Shown here: piece after piece, positions 33,482-42,227 of the stretch | Layout of the letters: each line of letters starts with the position of its first letter | How positions within the stretch are numbered: position 1 is the first letter of the stretch | Assembly: GCA_016218725.1 (NCBI GenBank) | Contig: JACRDB010000059.1 | Location: 62,001-126,000 of the forward strand | Source of the DNA: Deltaproteobacteria bacterium | Lineage (GTDB): Bacteria; Myxococcota_A; Polyangia; Polyangiales; Ga0077539 | DNA: 64,000 nucleotides | Direction of reading: 5' to 3' | Notes under the pieces: generated by a model | Database searches by the model: none | What the model was told of the DNA's origin: nothing | Seen by the model: only the letters and a program-made list of their open reading frames with translations | Program-made: the position numbers and the translations under genes

Positions 33482-35476
33482 GTGGTGAACGTCATGAAGC
33501 AGTCCGTCGGCGAGGTCCTGAAGGCGCGCAACCAGCTCCACCCCAACACCGTGGCGGCCCTGGCGGGCACCCGGGTGCTGGACCTGCACCGCACCCTGGA
33601 CACCGCGGACACCCTGGGCGCCACGGATCTCACGCCCCTGGCCTCGGACGACCCCAGGGCCCTGCCCCTGGTGCGGCACTCCACGGCCCACGTGATGGCC
33701 GACGCGGTGCAGCGGCTCTTCCCGGGCACGCGGGTCACCATCGGCCCGGCCATCGACAGTGGGTTCTACTACGATTTCGATCGCCGGGACGGGCGCTTCA
33801 CCGACGAGGACCTGGCGCGCATCGAGGCCACCATGCGCGAGATCATCGCCCAGGACCTGCCCTTCCAGCGCACCGAGCGCACCCGCGCGGAGGCCCGGGA
33901 GGCGCTGGCCGCCCAGGGCGAGACGTACAAGCTGGAGATCCTCGACGCGATCCCCGTCGGGGAGGCCATCTCGTTCTATCAGCACGGCCCCTGGGCGGAC
34001 CTGTGCGAGGGGCCCCACGTGCCGTCCACGCGCTTCCTCCAGGGGGTCAAGCTCACCAGCGTGGCGGGCGCGTACTGGCGCGGCGACGAGCGGCGCCCGA
34101 TGCTCCAGCGCATCTACGGCACGGCCTTCCCGACGCAGAAGGCCCTGGACGCGCACCTGAAGCAACTGGAGGAGGCCCGCGCCCGGGACCACCGCAAGCT
34201 CGGCAAGGAGCTCAAGCTCTTCACCTTCCACGAGTGGGCGCCGGCGTCGCCGTTCTTCCTGCCGCGCGGGGCGCGGGTCTACAACGGCCTGGTGAGCTAC
34301 CTCCGCACGCGCTACGCGCGGTACGGCTACGACGAGGTGATCACCCCGCAGATCTTCGACCAGGCCCTCTGGGAGCGCTCGGGCCACTGGGAGCACTACC
34401 GCGCCAACATGTTCGTGGCCGTGGGCACGGACGCCGTGGGGGCCAAAGGGGTCGTGCCCGTGAACCAGCTCTTCACCGCCGAGGGCGCCGAGGACCGCGC
34501 CGCCCTGGAGGCCCACGGGGCGCACCTGCACTTTGATCAGGTGTCCGGCTGCAAGGCCATGAACTGCCCCTCGCACTGCCTGCTCTTCGCCACGGAGAAG
34601 CGCTCCTACCGGGACCTCCCGCTGCGCCTCGCGGACTTCGGGAGGCTCCACCGGTACGAGCGCTCGGGGGTGCTCCACGGGCTCTCCCGCGTGCGGACCT
34701 TCTCCCAGGACGACGCCCACATCTTCTGCACCCCGGAGCAGATGGACGCGGAGCTGTCGAGCTTCTTTGACCTCCGGGACGAGGTGTACCGGGCCCTGGG
34801 GCTCGACAAGGTGGAGCTCCGCCTCGCCACGCGCCCCACGGAGGGCTCCCTCGGCACCGACGAGGACTGGGCACGGGCCGAGGCCATCCTCGCCGAGAGC
34901 GTGCGCGCCAAGGGGAAGACCTTCGTGCTGTCCCCCGGCGAGGGCGCGTTCTACGGCCCCAAGCTGGAGTTCCATGTGACCGACGCGATCGGGCGGCCTT
35001 GGCAGCTCGGGACCATGCAGGTGGACTTCAACCTCCCGAACCGCTTCGGGCTGGAGTACGTGGGCTCGGACAACGCCCCGCACCGGCCGGTGATGCTGCA
35101 CCGCGCGGTGCTGGGCTCGCTGGAGCGCTTCCTGAGCGTGTACATCGAGCACACCGCAGGGGCCTTCCCGGTGTGGCTCGCCCCGGAGCAGGTGGTGCTT
35201 GTCACCGTGGCGGACCGGCACCTGCCCTTCGCCCAGGAGCTCGCCCAGAGGCTCCGGGGCCATGACCTCCGCCCGCTGGTGGACGACAGCAACGAGAAGC
35301 TCGGCGCCAAGGTGCGCCAGGCCTCGCTCCTCAAGCCGCCGTACATCGCCGTGGTGGGCGACAAGGAGGTGGAGGCCGTGGGCGTGAACCTCCGCAAGGG
35401 TCGCCAGGACCTCGGGTTCTTCACCACCGACGCCCTGGTGGAGAAGCTCACCGCGGAGGCGCGCTACCCGACCTGA
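33482..35476 (+). CDS. thrS: Threonine--tRNA ligase
   Basis: 664 aa. Recognisable parts are a TGS-like N-terminus, the editing domain with HSTAHVMADAV (HxxxH) and LCEGPHVPST, the catalytic core with CKAMNCPSHC, motif 2 around RLHRYERSGVLHGLSRVRTF, and the C-terminal anticodon-binding domain (VVLVTVADRHLPFAQELA). It charges tRNA-Thr in the cytoplasm. An insertion of about 35 residues (from FVAVGTDAVGAKG to LHFDQVSG) separates the segment before the zinc-binding Cys from the core; it is absent in the E. coli enzyme. GTGGTG at 33482 is used as the start; an ATG at 33494 is a close alternative. The 3' end overlaps the convergent esterase gene by 13 bp. Confidence 0.96.
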   Translation: MVNVMKQSVGEVLKARNQLHPNTVAALAGTRVLDLHRTLDTADTLGATDLTPLASDDPRALPLVRHSTAHVMADAVQRLFPGTRVTIGPAIDSGFYYDFDRRDGRFTDEDLARIEATMREIIAQDLPFQRTERTRAEAREALAAQGETYKLEILDAIPVGEAISFYQHGPWADLCEGPHVPSTRFLQGVKLTSVAGAYWRGDERRPMLQRIYGTAFPTQKALDAHLKQLEEARARDHRKLGKELKLFTFHEWAPASPFFLPRGARVYNGLVSYLRTRYARYGYDEVITPQIFDQALWERSGHWEHYRANMFVAVGTDAVGAKGVVPVNQLFTAEGAEDRAALEAHGAHLHFDQVSGCKAMNCPSHCLLFATEKRSYRDLPLRLADFGRLHRYERSGVLHGLSRVRTFSQDDAHIFCTPEQMDAELSSFFDLRDEVYRALGLDKVELRLATRPTEGSLGTDEDWARAEAILAESVRAKGKTFVLSPGEGAFYGPKLEFHVTDAIGRPWQLGTMQVDFNLPNRFGLEYVGSDNAPHRPVMLHRAVLGSLERFLSVYIEHTAGAFPVWLAPEQVVLVTVADRHLPFAQELAQRLRGHDLRPLVDDSNEKLGAKVRQASLLKPPYIAVVGDKEVEAVGVNLRKGRQDLGFFTTDALVEKLTAEARYPT

Positions 35477-36717
35477 GGCGCCCTGCCCCGCACCCGGCGG
35501 ACGAACTCCGCCACGCAGCGCACGGTCTCCAGGGTGCGCGGCGAGGGAAAGATCTCAAACGCATGCTGTGCGCCGGGGAGCTCCAGGTAGTGGCTCTCGG
35601 CCCCGGCGTCGAGGAGCGCCCGGTGGAACACCCGGGCCTCCTCCACGGGGACCAGCGTGTCCAGCGCGCCGTGCACGAGCAAAAACGGCGGCGCGTCACG
35701 GTGTACGCGCGCCAGCGGCGAGGCGCGGGCGAAGCGCTCCCGGGCGTCCGCGAGGCGGGCCTTGAACACCCAGCGCTCCAGCACCCGTCGGAGGCCAGGG
35801 TTTGGCCAGTGGCCGCGGGTGTCCGCCAGGTCGTACACGCCGTAGAAGCCCACGCAGGCGGCCACGGAGGTGTCCGCGTCCTCGAAGCCCGGCTGGTAGC
35901 TCTTGTCGTCCGCGGTGAGCGCCGCCAGGGCCGCCAGGTGCCCGCCCGCCGAGCCCCCGGAGAGCACCACGAAGCCCGGGTCGGCGCCCCACGCGCGCGC
36001 ATGCGCGCGCACCCACGCGAGGGCGCGCTTGACGTCCACCAGGTGCTCGGGAAACGTAGCCCGAGGGGACAAGCGGTAGTCCAGGCTGAAGCACACGCAG
36101 CCCCGCGCCGCGAGGTCCTGGAGCATCGGCAGCCCGTGGTGGTCCCGGCTCCCGAGCACCCAGGCCCCTCCGTGGACGAACACCACCGCGGGCCTCCGGG
36201 CCCCCTCGTCGTGGGCCGCGCCCCGACGGCGGAACACGTCAAGCTTGAGCTGGAGCCGTCCCTCGCGGGCGTACACCACGGCCCTGGTGCGCTCCACGCT
36301 CGGGTGCGTGACCGGCAGCGGAAAGAGCAACCGCCGCAGCCACCACCCCATCGGCGCCGGGGCGTGATCCTCCGGGAGCGCCCTGGGCGCGGAGGCCCCG
36401 AGGGGACCGGTGACCAGCGCCTCCACCACCCTCCGCGCGCGCACGCCCTCCAGCGCGCTCCTCCCAAGGAGAAGCACAGACAGCGCCCCCGCGCCCACGC
36501 CCACCTGCCCCGGGAGGGTGTCCAGCGCACCTTTCCACACTCCTACCGACAGCACCACACACTGGAGCGCCATGCAATGGAAGGCCAGCTCCGAGGTGAG
36601 CCACCCGGCCAGGAAGCTGGCCGCGGCGAAGAGGGCCGGGGCGCGCACGGGTCTCAGGGCGTTGACGGCCAGCAGGAGGCCCAGGGTGCCCGCCAGGAGG
36701 GTGACCGTGGCGGTCAT
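35464..36717 (-). CDS. Alpha/beta-hydrolase (HSL-like esterase/lipase) with N-terminal membrane helices
   Basis: 417 aa. The N-terminal third is hydrophobic, with three or so TM helices (VTLLAGTLGLLLAVNALR..., LFAAASFLAGWL..., VGVGAGALSVLLLG). The C-terminal domain has the oxyanion motif HGGAW, the nucleophile GGSAGG, and a final acid/His pair in LVHGALDTLVP and GAQHAFEIF. This is the hormone-sensitive-lipase-type carboxylesterase fold. It probably acts at the inner membrane on lipids or esters. It overlaps the propeller lipoprotein gene upstream (ATGA) and thrS at its 3' end. Confidence 0.85.
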   Translation of the reverse strand: MTATVTLLAGTLGLLLAVNALRPVRAPALFAAASFLAGWLTSELAFHCMALQCVVLSVGVWKGALDTLPGQVGVGAGALSVLLLGRSALEGVRARRVVEALVTGPLGASAPRALPEDHAPAPMGWWLRRLLFPLPVTHPSVERTRAVVYAREGRLQLKLDVFRRRGAAHDEGARRPAVVFVHGGAWVLGSRDHHGLPMLQDLAARGCVCFSLDYRLSPRATFPEHLVDVKRALAWVRAHARAWGADPGFVVLSGGSAGGHLAALAALTADDKSYQPGFEDADTSVAACVGFYGVYDLADTRGHWPNPGLRRVLERWVFKARLADARERFARASPLARVHRDAPPFLLVHGALDTLVPVEEARVFHRALLDAGAESHYLELPGAQHAFEIFPSPRTLETVRCVAEFVRRVRGRAPQVG

Positions 36718-37907
36718 CGGTGCCAGGGGACGTCGGCGCCGGGGGTGTCGCCCTCGACGCGGACCACGCCGGGGGTGGCGCCGGTGGCGACATAGAGGTC
36801 CGTGCAGCGCAGGGCGCCGGCACCGAACTCGATGTTGGCCGGGGCCGAGAGCCCCGCGCGCAGCACCGTGCGCCCGGAGCCGTCGGCGTTGAAGCGAAGG
36901 AGGCTCCCGGAGCCCTGGCTGGTGACGTAGAGCCGCCCGAGGGAGTCCAGGGCGAGGCCGTCGGCCCCGGGGGCGCCGGAGAGCACCATGGCGCGGGAGG
37001 CCTCGCGGCCCGAGGCGTCGAGGGAGAGGCGGTAGACGATCCCGGCGCCGTAGCTGTTCACGTAGAGCGTGCGCGCGTCGCTGAAGGCGAGGCCATTGGC
37101 GCTGGAGAGCGCGCTGGTGGTGACGCGGGTGCGCTCCCCGGAGGGCTCTGCGCGGTACACGTGCCCTCCGCCGAAGTCCGAGTAGTAGAGCGCGCGGTCG
37201 GGGCCGAGGGTGAGCCCGTTGGGCTGCCCCGCGGAGGTGACCAGCGCGGACGCCGCGGGCGGCGAGGCGGTGTAGTCCACGGCGTACACCGTGGCGTTGC
37301 CCGGCGAGCCCACGTAGAGCCTGCGGGCCACGGGGTCCAGGGCCAGGCCCCAGATGGTGCTGGCGCCCGTCAGGCGCAGCCAGGTGGCCTCCGTGGGCAT
37401 CCCCGGCCGGGTGCGCGCCACGCCGCCGGTGCGCGACGAGAAGATCGTCCCGTCGGGGGCGAGCACGAGCCCCTCGCTGGCGGGCGTGCCCGAGAGCTCC
37501 GGGCGCTCGGCGCCGCAGCGCGGCGCGGCGTCCGTAGGGGGCGCGGTGTCCGCGGGCGGGGCGCTGTCCATCGGCGGGGCGGTGTCCGCGGGTGGGCGGG
37601 AGGTGTCCGCCGGGGCCGTGGAGTCCAGCGGCGGGGAGGAGTCTGCCGTCGGGCGATCCACGGGGAGCGACGTATCGCTCGGCGGGAGCGCGGTATCCGG
37701 GCGCGAGGCGTCCACCACGGGGGAGTCCGGCGGCGCCGTGTCGGGGGCGGCGCTGTCCGTGGCCGGGCGATCGTCGGCGGCGTCGTCGTCGGTGGCGTCG
37801 GGCGCGCCGAGGCCACCCGTGGACGAGCACGCCACGGAAGGGAGCGCGAGGGCGCCGACGAGCAGGCCCTGGACGGCGCGGGCGGAGACGTTCGGAGCGC
37901 GGTGCAT
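36714..37907 (-). CDS. SMP-30/NHL-type beta-propeller lipoprotein
   Basis: 397 aa. The signal peptide ends in a lipobox (LPSVAC), followed by about 95 residues of Asp/Pro/Ser/Thr-rich repeats (PPADTAPPMDSAPPADTAPP), then a propeller whose blades carry signatures such as LALDPVARRLYVGSPGN, NGLTLGPDRALYYSDFGGG and DGLALDSLGRLYVTSQGSG. These are typical of SMP-30/gluconolactonase and NHL-like propellers. Probably a surface-exposed binding protein or lactonase; metal ligands were not assigned. It overlaps the downstream esterase gene by ATGA. Confidence 0.8.
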   Translation of the reverse strand: MHRAPNVSARAVQGLLVGALALPSVACSSTGGLGAPDATDDDAADDRPATDSAAPDTAPPDSPVVDASRPDTALPPSDTSLPVDRPTADSSPPLDSTAPADTSRPPADTAPPMDSAPPADTAPPTDAAPRCGAERPELSGTPASEGLVLAPDGTIFSSRTGGVARTRPGMPTEATWLRLTGASTIWGLALDPVARRLYVGSPGNATVYAVDYTASPPAASALVTSAGQPNGLTLGPDRALYYSDFGGGHVYRAEPSGERTRVTTSALSSANGLAFSDARTLYVNSYGAGIVYRLSLDASGREASRAMVLSGAPGADGLALDSLGRLYVTSQGSGSLLRFNADGSGRTVLRAGLSAPANIEFGAGALRCTDLYVATGATPGVVRVEGDTPGADVPWHR

Positions 37908-37947
37908 GGCCGCGGAGGGTAGCACCCCGGCGCCGCGCGGGCGCGCC

Positions 37948-38574
37948 TCAGAGCCGACACACGCCGGAGATGCAGAGCAGGGCGCCGTTGCACTGGGGGC
38001 TGCCGGCGCAGCACGCCTGGCCGACGTTGCCGCAGGCCACGCACTGGCTCCCGAGGCACACCAGGCCCGCCACGCAGGTGGTGCCCGCGGCGCAGCACAC
38101 CTGCCCGCTGGCGCCGCAGGTGCTCGCGCCCTGGCAGCGCCCCCCGACGCAGGTGAGCCCCGGCCCGCAGGCCAGCGTCCCGCAGCAGGCCATGCCCGCC
38201 ACGCCGCAGGTGGGCCGCTCGGCGCAGAAGCTCGCCACGCACGTCGCGCCCATGTTGCACACGGAGCCCGTACAGCACACCTGCCCCACGCGCCCGCAGG
38301 GGCCCGTGTCCGCCGGAGGCACCGCCGTGTCCGGCGGGGGCAGCGCCGTGTCCCTCGGGGGCGCCGCCGTGTCCCTGGGGGGCGGCTCCGTGTCGGGCTC
38401 CGCGCGGTCCACCGGCGGCACGTCCAACGGCGGCGGCTTGAAGGGGTTCTCCTCGTCCTGGGCGTCTTCTTCGAGGCCCGGGAGCTCCATGCCCGCGTCG
38501 GCGTCCGCGGGGTAGATCGCGCGCGCGCAGCCCAGCAGAGGCACCCACAAGGCGATCCATCGTGCGCGCGCCAC
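37948..38574 (-). CDS. Cys-rich lipoprotein
   Basis: 208 aa from a GTG. The lipobox is PLLGC. A Pro/Asp/Thr linker (PPRDTAAPPRDTALPPPDT) is followed by about 110 residues with roughly 24 cysteines arranged as GQVCC, CGVAGMACCG, TCVGGRC and VCCAAGTTC units, a disulfide-rich repeat like knottin or granulin-type arrays. It lies 40 bp upstream of the propeller lipoprotein gene, probably in one operon. Function unknown. It is an attractive client for the double-DsbA lipoprotein encoded nearby, but that is inference. Confidence 0.78.
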   Translation of the reverse strand: MARARWIALWVPLLGCARAIYPADADAGMELPGLEEDAQDEENPFKPPPLDVPPVDRAEPDTEPPPRDTAAPPRDTALPPPDTAVPPADTGPCGRVGQVCCTGSVCNMGATCVASFCAERPTCGVAGMACCGTLACGPGLTCVGGRCQGASTCGASGQVCCAAGTTCVAGLVCLGSQCVACGNVGQACCAGSPQCNGALLCISGVCRL

Positions 38575-38652
38575 GGAAGGACAACAGTACCCCGGGAGGC
38601 CCCGTCCGCAATAGACGCCCGGGGCAGCGGCGTTCTGGTACCGTAGACCGCC

Positions 38653-39444
38653 GTGGACGTTGCCCCGACCGAGACCCCCACCGCGCCCTCCGCGGAGCCT
38701 CGGACCAGCCCCGCCGAGGAGCCTCCCGCGGTCGTCACCGAGGCGCCGCCCCCCGCGAGCGCCGAGGCCTCGACGCTCTCTCCGAGCGCAGAGACGGCGC
38801 TCTCTCCTGGCGCCGAGGCGGCGCTCCCTCCTGGCGCCGAGGCGGCGCTCCCTCCTGGCGCCGAGACCACCCCCCCGATGCCCCCGAGCGCCGAGGTGCC
38901 CGCGCCCGTGGCCGCGCTCCCGGTGCTCCCGGAGACCGTCGGGGCCCTCACGGGCCGCGACCGGGAGCCTCTGGTGCCACCTCTGGACCCTGACGCGCTC
39001 CCGGCCTCCCAGGCCATGGCCCAGGAGGCGTCCGCGCCGGGTGCCCACCCGAGCGCCCGAGGCTCCACCTGGGACCCCATCGCCCGACACCTCGCCGAGC
39101 AGGCCCTGCGAGAAGGCGCCTGGGGGCGCCTCTTGCGCGGTCTGGCCCTGGTCCTCGGGAGCATCCTCGGGCTCCGGCTGGTCTTCGACCCGATGCTCCC
39201 AAAGGTCCTCCTGGCGCTGATCGTGGGCGCCTCGGTGGTGGCCCTGGTGTCCATGGGTCTCCTGGCCCTGGCCCTGGCCCGGCGCCAGAGGGTGCTCGTC
39301 CTGGCCCTGCGCCAGCTCGCGCTCCTGGCGCGGAGGGACGCCCTCCGGGACACCGTGGGCCCGCGGCTGGACGCCGTCCTGGACTCGCTCCGCGAGGAGC
39401 CCCGGGTCTGGCCCCTCACCCGCCGAGACCCGCCCCGAGGATGA
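38653..39444 (+). CDS. Pro/Ala-rich membrane protein
   Basis: 263 aa from a GTG. The first 135 residues are low in complexity, rich in Pro, Ala, Glu and Ser, and include a 24-bp DNA repeat (38797-38866). Two adjacent TM helices follow (LLRGLALVLGSILGLRLVF and VLLALIVGASVVALVSMGLL), then a basic amphipathic tail. The stop overlaps the ATG of the spermidine-synthase-like gene (ATGA), so the two are co-translated. Not recognised; the layout recalls a membrane anchor with a periplasm- or cytoplasm-spanning tether. Confidence 0.7.
   Translation: MDVAPTETPTAPSAEPRTSPAEEPPAVVTEAPPPASAEASTLSPSAETALSPGAEAALPPGAEAALPPGAETTPPMPPSAEVPAPVAALPVLPETVGALTGRDREPLVPPLDPDALPASQAMAQEASAPGAHPSARGSTWDPIARHLAEQALREGAWGRLLRGLALVLGSILGLRLVFDPMLPKVLLALIVGASVVALVSMGLLALALARRQRVLVLALRQLALLARRDALRDTVGPRLDAVLDSLREEPRVWPLTRRDPPRG
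38797..38866 (+). repeat. 24-bp tandem repeat, about 3 copies
   Basis: Units start at 38797, 38821 and 38845; the second and third are identical over 22 bases and the first differs by one base. They encode ALSPGAEA / ALPPGAEA / ALPPGAET and may vary in copy number between strains. Confidence 0.85.
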
Positions 39445-42227
39445 CCGCGGTCCCTCACGCGCGGCGCCTGGCCGCGTGCACGGCGGCGTCGGGCCTCGCC
39501 ACCCTCTGCGCCGAGGTGCTCGGCACCCGCGCCCTGAGGCCCCTCCTGGGCTCCGCGGGCCTCGCCCAGGCCGGCGCCGTGGCGGGTGTCCTGGGCGGCC
39601 TCGGGCTCGGCGCCTGGTGGGTCGGGCGCGCCCCCAGAGCCATCGACGCCCGCTCGGTGCTCGTGCGCGTCCACCTCGGGCTGGGAGCCCTGTGCCTCGT
39701 GGCCATGGACCTCGCCCACGGCCTCGCAGGGCCCGTCGCCCGGACCCTCGTCCCGTTGGGGGAGACCCACCCCGGTCTCGCTGAGCTGCTCCGGGGCCTC
39801 CTGGGCCTCGCCGTCACCCTCCCTCCCGGTATCGCCGCCGGCAGCGTGTACCCCGCCGCGGTGGCCCTCCTGGGCCGGGGAGCGGGCGCGGGCACCGCCT
39901 GGGTCGGGGCCCTGAGCTCCTTCGGCGCCGCCCTCGGAGTCCTCGGGGTCACCTTCGGCCTGGGTCCAAGGGTAGGTGTACGTGGGTCCCTGTGGGTGGT
40001 CGCAGGGTTGTATCTGTGTGTGTCGCTCTGGGCCCGACAACTCCCGAAAGGTATAGGTTTGTCGCAAGAGGTGCGCGGGCCTCCCCGGTCAAGGGCTCTC
40101 CTCGGGGCGGCGATGCTGGCGGGGGTGGCGTCCACGACGTGGCAGGGGGTGGCCACGCGCCTCGGGGAGCTGTCCTGGGGGCCGAGCGCGCTGTGCCTCG
40201 CGGTGGCCGTGGCGGCTCACGTGACGGCCCTTGGCGCGGGGGAGGCCATGGTGGTGTCCCGGGTGGAGCGGGTGCCGGATCCCAGGAGGGCCCTGGGGCG
40301 CGCGCTAGGCATCGCGGGACTCCTGGCGGCGCTGGCGATTGTCCCAGGGCAGTCAATGCCCTGGGTCGCCCAGAGGGTGCTTGCCCACGGGGCTCCACCG
40401 GGCTGGAGGCTCTGGACCGTGGCATTCCTCACGGTGACGGCGCTGGCCCTGCCGGTGGTGGGGCTCCTCGGGGCCACCATGGCTCTCGGGGCCAGGGCCC
40501 TCGCCACGGGCCCCGGGGACCGCGCGGGGGCCAACGGGGCGCTGCTCTGCGCGATGGGCGCGGGCAACGTGCTGGGCGCGTTCCTCACGCCCGTGGCGCT
40601 GTTCCCGTGGGTGCGCCTGGAGGGCGCCATGGCCGTCGCCGCGGGGGTTCTCCTGGCGGCGGGGGCCCTGGCCCGGGGGAGCACCTGGCGGCGCTCCTGG
40701 GGCTTCGGGGCCCTGGCGCTTGGGCTCGCGGGGGTGGGTGTCTACCGCGCCAGGGAGCACCCCGAGGCGGTGCTCACGGGGCCGTTTCTCTACGCGGGGG
40801 GCGAGGCCCTGGACCTGGGGAGGGTGCTCTGGCGCAGGGACGGCCGCGATGCCACCGTGGCCGTGCGCCAGGACGACAGCGGCGCGCTGCTCCTGCAGCT
40901 CAACGGCAAGGTGGACGCCACCAGCGAGGGCGACCGCACCACGCAGACCGTGGTGGGGATCGTGCCGGCGCTCCTGGCGAGGGAGCCCCGGGACGTGCTG
41001 GTGGTGGGTCTTGGCAGCGGGATGACCGCGGACGCCGCCCGGAGCGTCCCCGGGGTGCGCACCGTGAGGGTGGTGGAGCTCCTGCCCGAGGTGATCCTCG
41101 CGGCCCGGAGGGACTTCGCGGTCGCCAACCGCGGGGTGCTGGACGCCCCCGGGGTGACGGTGGAGACCGTGGACGCGGTGCACTACCTCCGAGGGACCTC
41201 GCGGCGCTTCGACGTGATCGTGAACGAGCCCTCGAACCCCTGGGTGGCGGGGATGAGCGAGCTGTTCACCGTGCAGGCCCTCGCCGCGGCCCGGGAGCGG
41301 CTGCGGCCGGGGGGCGTGCTTGGCCAGTGGTTCCATGGGTACAGCACGGACCTGGAGACCGTCACGCAGATCGTGGCGACCTTCCGGGAGGTGTTCCCGC
41401 GGGCGGGGCTGGTGGAGGTGGCCCCCGGGCAGGACTACCTCCTGGTCGGGGTGCGCGAGCCCTACCAGCTCGACGTGGACGCCATGCTCGCCAGGTGCGA
41501 GCACGCCAGCGTGAGGGGGCGCCTCGCCGAGGCGGGCGTGCCCGACGCGGCGTCCCTGGTGTCGCGCTTCCTGGCCGGGAGCGGCGGCGTGGCCGCGGTG
41601 GCCGGGGACGCCTCCGCCCTCGACGCGAGGGACCTGGTGCTGGAGTTCCGCGCGCCCGGGGCGCTCTACCACGACGCCACGGCGGAGCTCTTCGGGCGCT
41701 TCGCGCGCATCGCGGACCAGCCCTTCGCGGGGCTCTCGCCCCGGGGCTCGCGGTACCTCCCCGCGCTGGACGCGAGCGAGCCGCTGCGGGAGGCCCGCAC
41801 CCACGCCCGCGCGATGGTGCTCCGGGACCGCGAGGGGGACCTCCCGGGCGCCATCACCGAGGGGGAGCTCGCCGTGGGGCTCCTGCCCGGCGACCTGGAC
41901 GTGCGCACGGTGCTCGCCAGGCTCTACCTCCGCCGGGCCGCGGGCGAGCGTCGGGCGAGGGACCCGGGCGCCGCGGAGCTGTCCCTGGTGGCGGCGCTGG
42001 AGCTCCGCCCTCGGGCCGCCGAGCGCCTGCGCGCGCTGGTGACCCACGGGGACCTCCTCCTGCGGCGCCGCGAGGCCCGGCGGGCGCTGGCGCGCTACGA
42101 CGAGGCCGCCGCGCTCCTGCGCGCGACGGGGCAGCGCGCCGCGTGGCTCCAGCGCCGTCGGGCCGAGGCGCTGATCCTCCTCGGGGCGCCCGCGCAGGCC
42201 GCCGAGGCCCTCAACGAAGGCGAGTAG
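39441..42227 (+). CDS. Spermidine-synthase-like methyltransferase fused to a membrane domain
   Basis: 928 aa. Residues 1-450 contain about 12 TM helices in an MFS-like arrangement (GLATLCAEVLGTRALRPLLG at the start is typical of these fusions). Residues about 460-700 are a Rossmann domain of the polyamine aminopropyltransferase type, with VVGLGSGMTADAARS (nucleotide loop), VRVVELLPEVILAAR, and VNEPSNPWVAGMSELF. The C-terminal 200 residues are helical and TPR-like. The fused family is widespread in bacteria, but true spermidine synthesis has rarely been shown. It overlaps the upstream gene by ATGA and the convergent CAP-domain gene by 17 bp. Confidence 0.85.
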   Translation: MTAVPHARRLAACTAASGLATLCAEVLGTRALRPLLGSAGLAQAGAVAGVLGGLGLGAWWVGRAPRAIDARSVLVRVHLGLGALCLVAMDLAHGLAGPVARTLVPLGETHPGLAELLRGLLGLAVTLPPGIAAGSVYPAAVALLGRGAGAGTAWVGALSSFGAALGVLGVTFGLGPRVGVRGSLWVVAGLYLCVSLWARQLPKGIGLSQEVRGPPRSRALLGAAMLAGVASTTWQGVATRLGELSWGPSALCLAVAVAAHVTALGAGEAMVVSRVERVPDPRRALGRALGIAGLLAALAIVPGQSMPWVAQRVLAHGAPPGWRLWTVAFLTVTALALPVVGLLGATMALGARALATGPGDRAGANGALLCAMGAGNVLGAFLTPVALFPWVRLEGAMAVAAGVLLAAGALARGSTWRRSWGFGALALGLAGVGVYRAREHPEAVLTGPFLYAGGEALDLGRVLWRRDGRDATVAVRQDDSGALLLQLNGKVDATSEGDRTTQTVVGIVPALLAREPRDVLVVGLGSGMTADAARSVPGVRTVRVVELLPEVILAARRDFAVANRGVLDAPGVTVETVDAVHYLRGTSRRFDVIVNEPSNPWVAGMSELFTVQALAAARERLRPGGVLGQWFHGYSTDLETVTQIVATFREVFPRAGLVEVAPGQDYLLVGVREPYQLDVDAMLARCEHASVRGRLAEAGVPDAASLVSRFLAGSGGVAAVAGDASALDARDLVLEFRAPGALYHDATAELFGRFARIADQPFAGLSPRGSRYLPALDASEPLREARTHARAMVLRDREGDLPGAITEGELAVGLLPGDLDVRTVLARLYLRRAAGERRARDPGAAELSLVAALELRPRAAERLRALVTHGDLLLRRREARRALARYDEAAALLRATGQRAAWLQRRRAEALILLGAPAQAAEALNEGE

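Noticed and set aside
36714..40067. 1117-aa frame spanning several genes on the minus strand
   Set aside because: Only the last 397 residues (signal peptide, propeller) look like protein; the rest is antisense to two plus-strand genes and is low complexity.
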